From Butyriboletus loyo (lineage: Eukaryota > Basidiomycota > Agaricomycetes > Boletales > Boletaceae): DNA of 64,000 nucleotides. The DNA is taken from positions 86,617-150,616 of the forward strand of contig JBBPSI010000048.1 in assembly GCA_038093515.1 (NCBI GenBank), read 5' to 3'. The notes beneath the pieces are model-generated. The model was not told where the DNA came from and did no database searches. It worked only from the letters and a program-made list of their open reading frames with translations. A program made the position numbers and the translations under genes. Positions 43,413-55,588 of this stretch are shown here, piece after piece; positions within the stretch are counted from its first letter, which is position 1, and every line of letters starts with the position of its first letter.

Positions 43413-45449
43413 TCAGTTGGTCAGTGTACTTCGTGCGCGCATGCGTTCGCCATAGTTATAAATCCAAATCGGGAATGGAATGCCAAAGACAATGGCGAGC
43501 CCTGCGAGGAGCGAATTTCCGGGGCCATAACCCAGCTTGCCATACATCTGTGCTCCGAACAAGGGAAAGACAAATCCAAGGAAAGAGCGGAACACCTAAG
43601 AAACACATCAAGACCGTCTCATTCACAATAGAAACCCCGAAGAACCCACGGAAGCGGCTGCCAGCGCACTGGCAGAATACGTAAAGGTATCAACGAGATA
43701 CAGTTGGATCGGGAGGCTGTGGGTGTTAGAAAACCTGGGACACTAGAAAAAAAAAACGCTCACAACGTCGTCATCAGCCCGAAACCATAGATGGCGGTCC
43801 CGATGATAGGCATGATCCAGTGAATTTTCGCTTCAGCTGACCAGCCATACCAGCTTTGAAAGACGAGTTCAGCGCGTGGCGAAACGATGCGAGATTACCT
43901 CGCTTACAATAATCCGATAGGAGCAAAGAACGAGCCAAATATCAATGCTGGGATGCGCATCTCGGGCTTTCCTTGTCCTCCGTTTCTCGCTGCTAGCTTA
44001 GTGATGGTTGAGTCCAGGACCTAGGCAGAAAGCGAACGCGTACTCGAAGATACATCTTGTCCGACGTCTTGGCACCAAATATAGTGGCTGCAAGGAAACC
44101 CACTCCAAGGCCGATGTATGCCAAGCCCGCAAGGCCGACATTGAAGTGATATATCTCGGCAAACAGATCTGAGAGAGAGTCCATGTTAGGGCTAGGCATA
44201 GGGACCAGTCAAGACGTACCGCTGAATGTAGCAAACATCAGGTAATAGATACCTGGTCGACGCCGGTATCAGTCTCCTTTGACGACAAGTTTCATTTTGT
44301 GACTACTGACCATATATCCTAGACAAAGTTGAGCCAAATCCGCTCACAGGATTGAAAAAGAGTGACTCACAGGGACATGTATAAGCTGAGAATAAAGCAA
44401 ACGAAGCTGTGGGTGAGAAGGATTACTGGTCGTGTCAGGTTCACCCAGAGATAGGTCCATTTGTCCTGCACTTGGGTGTTTGCAGCCCCCTTCTCTGGAT
44501 CTGCACCGCGTGCACAAAGTCGCATGCGGATGATAGGTGCATACGTCTCCCTCAGAAGGGGAATCGCGAAGATAGCACCAACGCCACACAGGCCAGCGAT
44601 CAGGTAAAACACGTATTGGATGCCGACCGTTTGGGCAATAAACCCACCCATGACCGGACCGATTGCTGGGCCTAGACGCAAGCATGAGTCGTGAAAGATG
44701 TAGAAAAGGAGTGGGGTTACCGATCAAAGGGCCAATACAATACAACGCCATGGCGGATGCGCGATCATTTTCGGCAAAGAGGTCGCTTATACAACCACCA
44801 CCACAGGCGATTGGCGCACTCCCGGCAAAGCCAGCTAGATGGCTTCAGCTGGGGTGCGGTGTATGGTCTGAGGTGGTGACGCACCAAGGAAGCGGAAAGC
44901 GATAAAAATGTTAGTAGTCGGGGCCAGTGCACATCCCAGGTTGAAACAGAGGAAAAGCAAGTTGCCGATGTGCAAGACCTGATGATGGGTGTGAGGAGAA
45001 GTATGTGCGACGAACGCATGAGGGCATACCCAGACGCGACCATACATCTCGGAGAGGGGGCCGAGGAATAGAGGACCGATAGCAAAGGACAGAAGGAAGA
45101 TACTGAGAGTCAATGCGATAACTGTCGTATTTGTGATGCCGTATTTCAAAGCAAGGTCTGGGAGACCAGGGGCCATCGTAGAACTAGCGAGGGGAGTCAC
45201 GAATGTGTAGAAGGAGACCTATGGGAATCGATTGAGAGGAGAGAAGTGAAGGAGAGATAAAAAACGGACGAGGGCCGTGGCCGTCCATTTGTTCACGGGA
45301 GACCAGTTTCGAGGGTTGTTCGGACTGTGTTGCCATTCGTCTGAGGGGGGAAGGGGGGACTTGGGGAGGTGGGACGACACGACGGAGAGGGTATCGTCTG
45401 GTGTCTGTATCATGCTGGTTGAGTGAGAGGGAACTTCGAGGTTGAACAT
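43413..45449 (-). CDS. MFS transporter, DHA1 multidrug/polyamine type
   Basis: Twelve-helix proton antiporter family. From ATG 45449 a hydrophilic N-terminal tail ends in SPNNPRNWSPVNKW, typical of fungal DHA1 carriers. Then TLSIFLLSFAIGPLFLGPLS with motif A (GPLSEMYGRVW), LFLCFNLGCALAPTTNIFIA, GGGCISDLFAENDRASAMAL, PAIGPVMGGFIAQTVGIQYV with motif C-like GPxxGG, FYLIAGLCGVGAIFAIPLLR and ETYAPIIRMR. The C-terminal half has GLAYIGLGVGFLAATIFGAK, ALIFGSFFAPIGLL, IMPIIGTAIYGFGLM, QLYLVDTFTYSASALAA and FRGFFGFLFPLFGAQMYGKL. Stop at 43413. About eight introns. Substrate unknown; relatives move polyamines, drugs or quinidine. Convergent with NSP1 (149 bp). Confidence 0.87.
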
Positions 45450-45551
45450 TCGCTTAAGATCGGCCGCTGTGACAGAGCCATAATGACAAGTTCAACTACA
45501 ATGCCCTAATCAGGAATCTCGATCGTACATAGTGATGACGTCAACTAACGA

Positions 45552-48500
45552 TCACACCACACTGTACCGGCCCGCAACGGCACTCGGATTCCGCATCTCC
45601 GCTTGCAATGCCGCAGCCGACGCCTCGATCAGCAGTCGTTTAATTTCCCGCACCGCTTGCTCGACCTGTACACAAACCGTCAGTCCGTCTGTCCGTCTGC
45701 CACCCCATGCCAATGCCTCGACGTACTCTGTATTCCTCATTCGACTCGACAAGCAGATGCAGCTTCGGTGGTCCTTCCGGCGGTGGTTCCTTACCAGTCT
45801 CATAATAGATCCCTGCGCCCACACACAGTCAGCTGTGAATCAATCCCCGCTTACGCACTTACCCTTATTCGTGACAGAAGCTCCCGTCATATCGATGAGC
45901 TGAAACAAGTCAGCAATCGCTCATGTCCGTGACAGCGGATACATACTTGGACCATCGTCTCCTTATTTGTAACTCGCCATCTTGCTTTTTGAGGGTAGTC
46001 GTTGATGGGTATGATTGCGTGAAAGTCCGTCGAGTCCGGGTTCAATTTTCTACCGCCGCTCTCTTCGTGCTGGATCTGTGATTGAAGAACGAGTTTCATC
46101 GCTTTCAGCTGCGCGTTCAGCTTGGCCACAACACTGAGTGCTTGTTTCTGAGCTGGTGAATCCTTGCCAGCCCGGTTGGCAGCGTCTTGCGCCATTTTGA
46201 TCTGCGCTTGTATCTTCTCCTCTTCCTTGGCGTGCGCCAGCCGTCGCGCCGCGGTAGCTCCAGGCATGCCTAGAATACCCTTGGACGAGTCTGGTGCGGG
46301 GCCACGTCGGATCTCTACCTTGAAGTTGCCGAAAGTCATGTCGTCACCACCAGTAGTACCAGTCGATGCTTTCTGAGTTTCCTCAGCCTTCTCCTCTTCT
46401 GGCTCGCCGTACGCTTTCCGCTCCGCACGATCTTTGGCCTCTCGCTCCTTGTCGAGTCGGTCCAAGCCCTTGCCACCAAAACCAGACCCAGCTACCTGCG
46501 CTTTCCCCGACTTGACCTTCTCCAAGAAGCCTGGGCAAACGTCCCCGGTCAACAACATCACACAAAAAGCCAGATAGACATACCGTTCGCAAGTTCTTCA
46601 AGTTCTTTCGGCGTCGCTGCATTGCTGGCTTTCAACGCCCGATATATGTCGACCGAGTACCTCTCTTGCTCGGGGGTGATGAACGTGACGCATGTTCCCT
46701 TGTTTCCAGCGCGTCCTGTCCTACCGGCACGATGGACATAGTCCTCCATGTGATTGGGAGCATCGAAATTTATGACGAGTTTCAGCTGTTTAACATCCAA
46801 TCCACGAGCAGCAACGGATGTGGCAATCACGATCGGGACTACCCCTGACTTGAAATCGGCAATGGTCGAGTCGCGGTCTACCTGATCCTTGCCTCCATGC
46901 AGAGACATACATAAGTATCCCTTTCGCATGAGGTCACGCAATAAATTATCAGCAGCTTCTTGCCGATCCACAAAGATAAGCGTCCTGCATTCTGGATCCT
47001 CGTTGTACATTTGTCCAAGGATTTCCAGCAGTCGGTTGAACTTGGTCTCCTCCGCACGAACTTCCACAAGCTGTTCGATTTCTGCAGCAACAACCGAACG
47101 CCCCCCAACAGTGATTTCGAGAGGCTTCTGCAAGATCTTTCGCGCGAGAGAGTCCATTTGTTTCGGGAACGTTGCAGAAAATAGGACGGTTTGACGGTCT
47201 GGTCGAATGTTATTGACAATCTTCATCACCTGCGGTTCAAAACCCATGTCAAACATCCTGTCTGCTTCGTCAAGCACGACATAGGTGACCCGTTTCAAGT
47301 TCGTTACTCGACCGGAATTAGCTGTCAAAAGGTCTATCATGCGTCCCGGGGTGCAAACAATTATTTCTGCGCCTTTCTTGAGCTCAGCAATCTGATCTTT
47401 GATCGGAGAACCGCCGTATGCACAGACAGCCTGCAGGATGATAGCCATCGGTATGGGAAAGAGTGGGGAAGATACACCTGGCGTACCCGCAAGTTCATTA
47501 CTCTCAAGAATGGTTTGCACTCCCGGTGAATTTGTACAGCAAGCTCGCGCGTGGGGGTCATAACTATGGCCAGAGGTCCTTCCATTTGCTCAAGTGGTCG
47601 TTGGTCTTTGATATGTCGGAAGAGAGGGAGAAGGAATGCAATCGTTTTACCAGAACCTGTCTTGGCGACTCCAATGACATCTCTACCTGACATGATCGCA
47701 GGTATAGCTTGCGCCTGGATAGCAGTAGGTGCAGTATAGTTAAGTCTTTTGATAACATCCAAGCTGTGCAAGATAAGCCATGGCATACTTGTAATGCAAA
47801 CAACCGCGTACCAGCTTGCAGGGAGACCAAAGTGGCTCCATTTCGTGACCGGTCGAGGGCAGTCGACACCGCGAATCTTGATACCATCTAACTCGAGTCT
47901 TAAGAGATCAGCTTCTTCGTCTGTCATGGCGGCAATGTCTGGCGGAGGAATATAAAATTCCTTCCTGAAAGGGTCGTACTTTACGCGGGAGTGGTCGACG
48001 GCCGCGATGTCCTTCTTCCTCGCTTTCTTGGCAGCCAGAGCAAGAATGTCCTCCGGATTCAATTCGGTAGCATCAAGTTCATCCTCGACAACCAGTTCCA
48101 CGACATCTTCACTACCCTCTTCAGCCATGCGGTCGTCAAGCCGAACGCGAGAGAAGCCGTTGCTGCCGTTCATTTTCAGCATGTCTTCCTCGTTGACTTT
48201 CTTCACCTCCTCTTTGACATTACTCATGAAGGCATCAAGAGGGTCTACGTCCTCGTCTTCTTCCATAGTATCGGCAACCTTGTTCTTTAGTGCCTGGTCC
48301 ATTCGATTTGCTTCCTCGTCGTCGTCGTCTACTTCCAGATCACCGACACTGGCCTCTCCGTCAGCCATGGTCATATCGACAGCAGGCATGTCACCGAGAG
48401 TTTCTAGCTTGCGCTTAGTCTCCACAGAGTCATCCATCACAGCCGCAGCTGCTTTTGACGCTCTCAATACTTCTGGCTTCAACGGAAGGCCTTTCAGGCC

Positions 48501-49164
48501 AAGACCAGTTAACGCTGCACGGTTGAGCGACGTCCCGGGTTTCGCGGGCGTTGGGGCTGGAGGTGCTGCAGGGCAAGATCAAGTGATGTGAAATCCCACC
48601 AAAGCAAACGACGCGGCGTGAATAAGACTAACCTGGTGCAGACTTGCCAGCAAGGGCCATTGCCTTTGCTTTCGCTTCGTCAAGAGCTTTCTTGGCTTCC
48701 CGCTCCTTCTTCCAAGCCTCGAGTTTTGCTCGCTTAGCCTTCAATTTTTCGTCCTCTGGTGCTGGAGGTGCGAGTGTAGCCTCGGGAGTGGACTTTGTTG
48801 TAACCGGCGAAAGAGGGCGGCGATCACGATCTCTACGGTCAGGTGAGCGAGAGGACCGCCTGTCGTCACGACGGTCATCTCTTCTATCACCCCGATGCCC
48901 GTCTCTCCGTCGGTCATCACGGTAGCGGTCGTCACGGTAGCGTTCTCTTTCCCTGTCCCTGTCCCTTGCCCTATCTCTATCTCTGTCTCTGTCTCTATCT
49001 CTTTCCCTGTCTCGGTCCCGGTCTCTCTCCCTCTCGTCGTCGTATCTCCTGCTAGGTCTTTGGGTATTTCGCCTAGTCGGCGAAGGGGACCGAGGTGAAC
49101 GGTGAGAAGGTCTTACCCTTTTGTTTGCGCTGTCTGGAGAATATGATCTCTCCCTACGTGCCAT
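45552..49164 (-). CDS. PRP5: Pre-mRNA-processing DEAD-box helicase Prp5 (DDX46)
   Basis: ATP-dependent helicase that remodels U2 snRNP at branch-site recognition. N terminus is an RS-like domain of RD/RE repeats (49,100-48,800), then an acidic linker with SFxRV-like GFSRVRLDD. The helicase core is complete: HFGLPAS...[15 protein letters not shown] (Q motif), [11 protein letters not shown] (I), PTRELA (Ia), [13 protein letters not shown] (II), LFSATFPKQ (III), [13 protein letters not shown] (IV), [14 protein letters not shown] (V), and [10 protein letters not shown] (VI). After the core: [20 protein letters not shown] and a long coiled region, then a C-terminal KH-like segment ([60 protein letters not shown]). 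Few introns (at about 48.6, 47.7, 47.45, 46.55, 45.9 and 45.8 kb). Stop at 45552. Divergent from FUB1. Confidence 0.94.
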
Positions 49165-49317
49165 GGATACGAAAAAAGAGTAGAATGCGGAGAGACTGTG
49201 GTGGGTGGCACTTGAAAAGGTGTTTGTTTAGTTCTGTTAAAATCGCAAGTCCTTGACTAAGCTCTCGCATTACGTAAATACAAAGGGTCACCTCGATCGT
49301 TTGTTAGCCTTTCCCCC

Positions 49318-50438
49318 ATGGCGAGGAATATTCTGGATCCAGCTGCACTCACGACGCAGCTCGTCGACCTCCTTCCACCATCGAACAAACGTCTCTCTAA
49401 TTCTTACGATGGACTGGCAGCTCTCGTCCATACGATATTCTCTACGCTTGGGTTCCGTCTGATTGCGATTGACGACACATCGTCGGCGAGAACCTTCCAA
49501 AATAATGTCTTACCTCAAGACTGGAATACAAGGGGACTCACAGACCATACTTTGAGATATAGACACGAGCAGAGCAGTCTTGAGTTTCTTGTGAAAATCG
49601 TAAGACTCGGCCAGCGGACTCTGATCAACGCCATCGCCCTTGAAGTACGCCGTTGTCACCCCCGTATGTATCCTGCTTGACATTTCTTCAGAGCGACAAG
49701 TCCGCATCGTTGGATGTATCTACCAATGACTTTACATCGTCCTCGTTCTATCCCTATGATGCTTCCAGGCCGGACACACAGCCCCTTGTCCACGGCTTCA
49801 TATCCTCGAATCGGATCGCGGATTTTGTGTCACAGCTGAAGCTCAAAATTGTACAGAAACTCGTACCAGGACTGAGGAAGGAAGGATATACGGAAGAGAC
49901 CGAAGAGGCCTCCGCAAGTGCGGCACCTGCTAATCCCCCACAGGCTGCTGGTCCCCCTCGTCCAAGACCCGTCACACCTCCTTTCCCCGAGGACATTCCC
50001 GTTCATTTACCTCCCAACCGACGCCCGTACAATCCGCTAGAGATTGGAAGAAGGGATCTAGATCCCTTCGGAGCTAATACATTTACGCCTCCCTCCTTGT
50101 TTCCGCCTCGCGGAGGAGATGGAATGTTTGTCGGTCTCGACCATCCCATTTTTGGTTCTCGGGGACGCATATCGGATGACCACAGGGGCCCATGGGGCGG
50201 CGACGGGTACCTACCTCCCTTAGGGGCACCTCCCGGGGCCCGTTTCGATCCTATAGGACCAGACCCTAACCACCCATGGAGACCCACCTTTGGTGGAAGG
50301 CCGCGTGGGGGAGGGCCTAACACACAAGAACCCGACAATGATGAATTCATGCCCCCCGGAGCGGTACGCATCCGCTACCCTCTGCTCTACCCAACGCTAA
50401 ATAAACTTTTTTTTTCTCAGGGCGATATGTACATGTAA
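49318..50438 (+). CDS. FUB1: PI31-like proteasome regulator
   Basis: Binds the 20S proteasome through its proline-rich tail; assembly chaperone or inhibitor (PI31/PSMF1, yeast Fub1). Exons from ATG 49318: LVDLLPPSNKRLSNSYDGLA, ALVHTIFSTLGFRLIAID, LPQDWNTRGLTDHTLRYRHE and SLEFLVKIVRLGQRTLINAI form the FP (Fbxo7/PI31) domain. The second exon completes it (PLVHGFISSNRIADFVSQLK). Then the Pro/Gly-rich C terminus: RPYNPLEIGRRDLDPFG, GMFVGLDHPIFG, PPGARFDPIGPDPNHP, NTQEPDNDEFMPPGAGDMYM. The PDNDEFMPP plus GDMYM ending is the conserved PI31 terminus and is joined across an intron to a last exon of 18 nt. Stop TAA at 50436-50438. Fourth proteasome-related gene in the window. Confidence 0.9.
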
Positions 50439-50671
50439 ACGCTTTGTTCTGCGACGAAGATTAGGAAGGGAAAGTTGTACTTTTGAAAGTCAAATTGTAC
50501 CGTGTCCTGTACTCTTGGCCGGGTAGTTTTTTCCACGAATCCGAAACTCGTTGGCATTTGGGTTGTGCATGGTTCAGACCGAAAGTGGCAACGTCAGCTT
50601 GGTATAAAGGGCCCGTCATTCGGCAGTCCAATACCCTGATATTCCGCTCCAACACCGTTCGCAACATTAAC

Positions 50672-51690
50672 ATGGGTCCTATGAGAGCTAGCAGCCCGCA
50701 GTCTCCGACCTCTCCAACCCGCATCAAAAAAACAACAACACTACCACCGGGCTTCAGGGCGACACCCAAGCCAAAGCCCAAAGCCATCCCAGACATGTCC
50801 GCGAGGGAGTTGCACGACCAGCTCGATCGCAACAAAAGACTACTTTCTTCATCGTATGTCTATTTATCTGCATGCGACCCCCACCCTCGTTCCCGTTTGA
50901 CTTTGACTCACTTCTGAGGGTGCCTTTGGACTGACTGTACATGTTCCCCGACGGTTTTAGGATCGTCTCTACTTCTGCCCTCGTACAACGGCTCTCGGTC
51001 GACCAGACAGCCATAGAAGCTCGACTGCTAGAGCTCGAAGGCATCGAAGAAATTCGCAACGGTCTCAAGAATGCGAACATCAACTCCGATGAGACGATGC
51101 ATGTCGACGTACAACCCGAACCTCGTGTCATCGATGCTAAACGACGGGCATTGTCTCGATATGTATGTCCACATGACAGCTGGCACAACTTGATTTTCAG
51201 TGACTCATGTTCCGTGATGTCAGGCTCCGCTAGCATCCAACAATGCGAACCACCAGGTTGGATCCCTCAGTCTGCAAGAGGCAGTGGAGCTGGAACAGCG
51301 TGCACATGTCATCGACTTGGAGAGGCAACAGCGCTCAGATGACCGGAGAAGACGCATCGGCTTGCCGGCCAGAGGGGAAATACTATCCCGACAGGAGATG
51401 GATGCTCGTATATGGGCTTTCATGTCGGTATTCGTTTGCATTTATTCTCGAAAATTCAGTCTGAAGAGATCTGTAGGAACTATAAACCAACTGGCTCTGA
51501 CCTTGAAGATATGGACGAGGATGACGAGGATGACGAAGATCCCTCGGCTTGGTTTGAGGACGATCAAGACGACGGGATCAAGGGTCAAGACATCATCCGC
51601 CCAGACACGGAAGACTTGTCAAATGTCATACGAGTGGACGAGAGTCGCATACGTTACAGTACCTTCTACGAACCGCGAGACGATGATTGA
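50672..51690 (+). CDS. Conserved protein with acidic C terminus, function unknown
   Basis: Four exons from ATG 50672. N terminus is Ser/Pro/Lys-rich (LPPGFRATPKPKPKAIPDMS) and leads to ARELHDQLDRNKRLLSSS, continued after an intron by IVSTSALVQRLSVDQTAIEA and RLLELEGIEEIRNGLKNANI. Then RALSRYAPLASNN, LQEAVELEQRAHVIDLERQ and ARIWAFM. A 53-nt intron (51421-51473) joins to NYKPTGSDLEDMDEDDED and an acidic tail with WFEDDQDDGIKGQDIIRPD. No catalytic motif. The ARELxxxLxRNxRLL heptads faintly recall the N terminus of GRINL1A/Gdown1, an RNA polymerase II partner, but this is weak. An acidic, charged nuclear protein is the safest description. The stop is TGA 51688-51690. Confidence 0.6.
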
Positions 51691-51825
51691 TGGTAGCATG
51701 TATACTAATGTATCCACAGTTTGTATTGCATGTTTATGTACAGGTTGTAATCGGTGGGAGTGCGCATGACGAGAAACCACCTTGAAGGTATCAGTGTCGT
51801 CCCCACATTTACCCAGTCATCATCA

Positions 51826-54800
51826 TCAGCGTGTATGAACTGGACAGCTGCGACCACGCTGCAACCAAGATGACAAGCATGCTGGGAAACAACATGAATT
51901 GCGTTCTCTTGGCAGGGCACAAGTAGTTCTTACCATTGTGGAAGCTACAGAAGCAGCTCAGTCGTGCAACTACAGAGCCTTGTGTAAATTCTTCCAGGCA
52001 AATGACACCTAGATGACATGAGTGAGAAACCAATAATATCATCAGCTGTCAAGGACTGACATTCAACCCCGACCAAGGCACTTTCAGCCGGGAGTTCATA
52101 TACAAGATACTTGACTGCCTGGGAGGCAGATGAAGTCCCGCCGTCCAGGCAACTCCTAACGTGGGCTTCCTGATCCGCTGGACCCTCGAAAGTCGAGAGG
52201 TTAGTTCCACAGACGGGGCAGCTGCGGGATTTGAGCCAACCACCAAGTATGGAAAGTATCATGGATTACTCAGCAAGGTCGCTTAATTGCGAACTAGAAT
52301 TCTGTCGCGTGAGCTGGCCAGGTGCCATCAACCTCCCCCGGTCAACCACGATGCGCTCCACGGCTGAAGTACTCGCATTGCGTTGATCGAAGCAGGACTG
52401 GCAAACACGTTGAGACGAGGATGCTGCAGTGGACACTGGAGAAGTTGGATCTTGCACGATCTCGGACGGTCTGAGGGGGACTCTGTGACACGAGCATCGG
52501 TCACAGAATATACGACCACATCGTCGGCAGTGCTGTGAATTCGAGTTGGGCAACCGCTATTCATCACGACTTGAGATGTACTTACATGCTAGCAAAATCC
52601 AACCAAACAGACATCCTTTTAGGACTCAATGATGTCAACTGAAGATGAGACTTACCCTTCTCAGAATAAAACTAAAGCGACGCTGACAATCATTACAAGC
52701 CTGTATTGTATCATCCCGCTCCCACCGTGCATTGGGTGAAAGGGGGGCATGCTGCGATATCAGAGCGGCCATCTTCTGAGGGGCTTCACGAGTGGGAACT
52801 CGGAACTCGGGTGCTTGAGATAAGTCAGGAGTAAGGTCTCGAGCGATCGCAAGGCGGGAAGAGTGTTCGGTTGATCCGGATCTGACAGAAGGTGTATGGA
52901 TCGTGAGAGGAGAGTACCCTGGATAGTGGAAAACTTCATCGTGGTCGTCGTCGTCGTCGCCAGCATCATCATCATCATCAATATTAAATTCGTCGTCCGA
53001 GCCGGAGTTTAGAAGACCTTGAGCACCTGCGGAAAGTCTACATCGTTCCAGCTCTCTGCTGTACGCATTTAACAAGACCTCAGCTTGTATTTTCCGTTCC
53101 CTATCGTCGTCATCTGTTGAATTCATAAGCAAGACCAAGGAACCACGAGGCAGGACCTACTCAAAATTCCCTGTCGTAGCTCGCTTGTCGCTCGTTCGAG
53201 TTTAGCGATAGTGCGTCGAATTTCAACGGCAGATCGTGCTTCGACGTTGCTCTCTGACCGATTCCCAACGAGATAGCGTGCACGCGCCACGTAGTCCTGT
53301 GCAGAAGATAACCGATTGGGACGCATTGCCCCCAGTTCCTGCCCCTCTCCTCCGCCCTCCGCCCTCTCGCCATCGCTCACGTGTGGGATCAGAGATCCAT
53401 CATTGGCAAGATCATACATCGTACCATTAGCTTCCATAAAGGGGAGGGGAGGGAAAAGTCTACGGCGCATGACACGGACCCAGCGTCTGCGACGTACCCA
53501 CGTATTCGTATGTGATGATACGGAAGACGAGGAGTTGCTGCTGCTCCCGCGCCCAGGATTCCGTGACGGGGAAGCTAAACCGGCTACTACGACCCCAGTT
53601 CCGGACAAAAGACGTACAAGCGGAAGTGGAGGCTCGGGTGACCAGGCTTCATCTGGAGCGCTAAAACTCTGTGCATACTGCCAACCACCATCAGAGCTCA
53701 CTCTAGGATGGGTATCGTCAATAACCCAGTCGGATCTGTTGATTGTTACTTTTATGAATATTTAACCAGAAACTAATGAACTTACAGCCAAAAGTGACTT
53801 CGTTCTGCGCCTCCTAATATGGGAGTATCACGACGGGAAGCATTTGGCAACACATATGGATCGGATGCAAGAGGAAGCTGTACATCACTGCGCGAGGAAG
53901 CCACTAGGTTTGCCCCTGTGTCTTCATCTGGAGAGGGAAGCTTGAGCTCAAAAGGTGCAGGACGGTCGCGTCTTCCAAGACCAGATGCGGAAAACTTGGG
54001 CCGTCCCCCTGAAACAGCAAACGTCTTCAAACGAGTATCAAGACGTTGATTCTCATACAGGACCAAAGGCACGATGGTGTGCACACACAATAGATTGTAT
54101 GATGCAGTTGTACGGCGCCACCGCTCCATCTCCGCTTTTTGCAGGACCTGACGGATTGTATGAGACGGCAAAGCAGAAAGTTGCATGTGTTATACCTCGC
54201 AAATCCACACTTCGAATACGGAAGCAGCGACGTCGTACGCTGCCTCACCCCAGTTATTTCGTACTAGCGGGTCTGCAGCTTGTTTGGACAACAAATACAT
54301 GACGACTGGAAGGTGCCCTTTCGAAGCTGCATTCACTGTAAAGAGAGTTGCTAGGAATAGCAGGGAGAAAAACGGGAGACGACACACTGAGAGGAGTCCA
54401 ACCTCCTTTATTACGAAGGTCAACACCGCGCACCCTACCTACTCCATTCGCGGCGCCGCCGCTTTCACAGAGCCATCGTACAATGTCAAGATACCCCTAG
54501 AAAAGGGTGAGGAGTGCCCTGGGAGTCATTTGAAAGACGAGTCACCTTTGAGCAAGCGTTATGCAGCGCAGTCCATCCATCTGCATCACGTGCGTGGACA
54601 TCCGCTTTTCCCGCTAGTAAATACTGGATGATTGACATATGGCCATTTAATGCAGCTTTGTGTAGAGCAGTCTGCACGAGAGGTCAAAGAAGGATATACT
54701 GAACGAACAAAGGCCCACTAACCTCGCCTTCACGGTCCTCCAAGTCCGGCATCGCCCCGCAGTCTTCAATGACTAGTAATACATGATTAAAAAGGTCATG

Positions 54801-55422
54801 CAAGGCTGAAAGGCGATCCAGGACTCACGCCACTTGACGATGTCGTGGAAGCCGCGACTTGCAGCAGCATGGAGTGCGGTGAAACCGGTACGTGAAGAGG
54901 CATCATTTGCTAATGCGAACGCCTCGAGATTACCACCCTGGAGTGCGGTAGCAAACAGCTTCTTCAGTAGAACGAGGTCACCTTGAGAAGCTGCAGCAGA
55001 CAAGGCTTCGAGCTGGGCGGGTGAGGGATGGGATGGAGCCCGTGCTTGAGGTGGAGACGAAGGCAAATTTCCGAGCGGGGTAGTTGATTCGACAGCAGGA
55101 CCCTGAGGCAGCCGAGCTTGAAGAGTGTGTTGTGGTAAATCGTTGGATACTATCAATGAATCTTGATGTGTCGTGGCATCCACGGAGTTGTCGGGGTAGA
55201 GAAACTCTTCTTCTTGTTCTTCGTCGTCGCCACTATGGTGTCGGTCTGCGGGATAGGTAAAAACGTCTTCCTCGTCACTCTCAGCTGGAGAAGCGACATC
55301 AGTTGGCGTCCGTGAAGGCTGGGTGTCTGACAACCCAGACCTGGTTGTTGTTGTGAGAAATAAAAGGCTGGACGTAGGCATAGGACGTACTCTTCGATGG
55401 GGCCAAGGAAACGTTTAGCCAT
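51826..55422 (-). CDS. Ankyrin-dysferlin-FYVE-RING multidomain protein
   Basis: Large modular protein, probably a phosphoinositide-directed ubiquitin ligase. From ATG 55422 an acidic region (SDEEDVFTYPADRHHSGDDE) is followed by ankyrin repeats: AAASQGDLVLLKKLFATALQ, TGFTALHAAASRGFHDIVKW, ETALHKAALNGHMSIIQYLL, DADGWTALHNACSK and NKGGWTPL...ASKGHLPVVMYLLSKQ. Next a dysferlin-like domain: SHFWLSDWVIDDTHPRVSSD, GGWQYAQSFSAPDEAWSP, TWVRRRRWVRVMRRRL. An Asp-rich run (from a GTC/ATC triplet tract at 52940-52980) precedes the FYVE finger (CNDCQRRFSFILRR, CRRCGRIFCDRCSCHRVPL, RVCQSCF). Another Cys pair (CPVCGTNLSTF) and the C-terminal RING: CVICLEEFTQGSVVARLSC, FCSFHNACLSSWLQRGRSCP, ending VHTR at 51826. 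FYVE plus RING recalls yeast Pib1; the ankyrin and dysferlin additions are unusual. About nine exons. Confidence 0.8.
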
Positions 55423-55588
55423 TGGCACGCGACGAGCAAAACATCAAGCTGAACAAGCAGAAGAGAATTAGGAATGTGAGAATAAAGTACCAAATATAAC
55501 CAAAGACCAGTATCCGGTAGAGATCTTAACCAGTCACATAACACTGCCACCGATACGTGGGATTAACGTCGTTTGGTGCCAGAAAGAC

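Noticed and set aside
48840..49060. RD/RE repeat tract as a tandem DNA repeat
   Set aside because: It encodes the RS-like N terminus of PRP5 and is imperfect at DNA level.
55299..55550. Hydrophobic minus-strand frame upstream of the FYVE-RING gene
   Set aside because: It reads through the first intron and 5' flank; ATG 55422 splices cleanly to the acidic region.
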